A stretch of 5,768 nucleotides of DNA, from NCBI GenBank assembly GCA_003663055.1, contig QMZF01000085.1, positions 1 to 5,768 of the forward strand. The letters run 5' to 3'. Positions 5,186-5,768 of the stretch are shown in pieces; the first letter of the stretch is position 1; the number at the start of each line of letters is the position of its first letter. The position numbers and the translations under genes are program-made. Under the pieces are notes generated by a model that saw nothing but the letters and a program-made list of their open reading frames with translations, was not told the DNA's origin and ran no database searches. The stretch is from Archaeoglobales archaeon (GTDB lineage: Archaea; Halobacteriota; Archaeoglobi; Archaeoglobales; Archaeoglobaceae).

Positions 5186-5768
5186 AGATCGCATTTGTTT
5201 ACGATGCTGCATATCCCTTCGTTAAGGGTGGCGGAGAAAGAAGAATCTACGAGCTTGCCAAAAGGCTGGCAGAAAAACACGAGGTGTGCTGGATAACGCT
5301 GAGGTGGTGGAACAGCGGAAATTCAATTGAGATCGATGGAATAAACTACATCAGCGTTGGAAAGTGCGTGGATTTCTATACCAAAAGTGGTAGAAGACGT
5401 ATAAGTGAGGCGCTGTACTTCGGAAGGAAAGTCCTCCCAGCGCTTATGAGAGAAAGGTACGACGTGGTTGACTGTACGGCCTTTCCGTATTTCCCCTGTT
5501 TTTCTGCCAGATTTTACTCAATGCTCAGAAACACAAGGCTTTTTATTACTTGGCACGAGGTTTGGGGGGATTACTGGCTTGATTACCTCGGTAAACTCGG
5601 ACATCTTGGGAAATTCGTTGAAAAAAGAGTTGCTATGCTAAAAGCAAAACACATCGCCGTGTCGAGTCTTACGAGAAGAGAGCTGGAGAAGCTCGGTGCG
5701 AGTAATGTTGTAGTCGTTCCAAACGGGGTGGACTTTAAAAGAATTGAGAGTGTAAGGCCAGCAGAAGA
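5182..5768 (+). CDS. Glycosyltransferase family 4 (GT-B), 3' end outside the window
   Basis: This is the N-terminal 195 residues of a GT-B glycosyltransferase, which would transfer a sugar from a nucleotide donor to a growing glycan in the cytoplasm. It opens with the MKIAFVYDAAYPF strand, then KGGGERRIYELAKRL (15-29), the Gly-rich acceptor-side loop and helix of GT4 enzymes. WHEVWGDYW (124-132) and AVSSLTRREL (159-168) follow, then VVVPNGVDF (177-185), the hinge into the donor-binding C-terminal domain. That domain, with its expected E-X7-E donor motif, is cut off. The start ATG 5182-5184 overlaps the GT2 stop as ATGA, so the two genes are probably co-transcribed and translationally coupled. 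Only a partial Shine-Dalgarno (GTGA, 5172-5175) is visible. The context with aglB and GT2 suggests N-glycan or surface polysaccharide assembly. Confidence 0.88.
   Translation, partial: MKIAFVYDAAYPFVKGGGERRIYELAKRLAEKHEVCWITLRWWNSGNSIEIDGINYISVGKCVDFYTKSGRRRISEALYFGRKVLPALMRERYDVVDCTAFPYFPCFSARFYSMLRNTRLFITWHEVWGDYWLDYLGKLGHLGKFVEKRVAMLKAKHIAVSSLTRRELEKLGASNVVVVPNGVDFKRIESVRPAE

Noticed and set aside
4456..5280. Several frames of 64-103 codons antisense to or out of frame with GT2 and GT4
   Set aside because: They overlap coding sequence with clear family motifs and show no independent start signals.

Overview
The window looks archaeal and most likely comes from an Archaeoglobales-type euryarchaeon (inference). 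The grounds are a separate GMP synthase glutaminase subunit (GuaAA), a short AglB-type oligosaccharyltransferase, a dolichyl-phosphate-sugar-synthase-like GT2 with membrane helices, and a radical SAM/SPASM protein resembling the AF1577 family. TATA boxes about 25-28 nt upstream of start codons, AGA/AGG-rich arginine usage and GTG starts agree with this. No tRNA, rRNA, CRISPR array, insertion sequence or integrase was seen.

Layout. Positions 1-364 hold a compact set of small minus-strand reading frames: a 34-codon ORF whose stop overlaps (ATGA) the start of a 60-codon ORF, followed by a GGGAGG ribosome-binding site and a GTG-started frame that runs off the left edge. I do not recognise these. 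They could be real small genes, possible substrates of the adjacent radical SAM enzyme, or remnants of one frameshifted, N-terminally truncated gene. Divergent from them is a complete radical SAM/SPASM gene (395-1450), which converges on guaAA (minus strand, 1472-2023) with only 21 bp between the stops. A 181-bp divergent intergenic region (2024-2204) carries promoters for guaAA and for aglB. The right part (2205-5768) is a plus-strand glycosylation block: aglB, a membrane-anchored GT2, and the 5' part of a GT4 gene whose start overlaps the GT2 stop by ATGA.

How the genes work together. The right-hand block fits archaeal protein N-glycosylation. The GT2 would charge a dolichyl phosphate with a sugar or extend a lipid-linked glycan, the GT4 would add a sugar from a nucleotide-sugar donor on the cytoplasmic side, and AglB would transfer the finished glycan to Asn-X-Ser/Thr sequons outside the membrane. 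GuaAA is purine housekeeping, and the radical SAM protein probably modifies a peptide that is not obvious here. A recurring pattern is that TATA-like boxes lie 25-28 nt upstream of the chosen start codons of aglB, the GT2, guaAA and, more weakly, the radical SAM gene. This suggests leaderless transcripts, and it moves the aglB start to 2205, since the first ATG (2181) directly abuts the TATA box.
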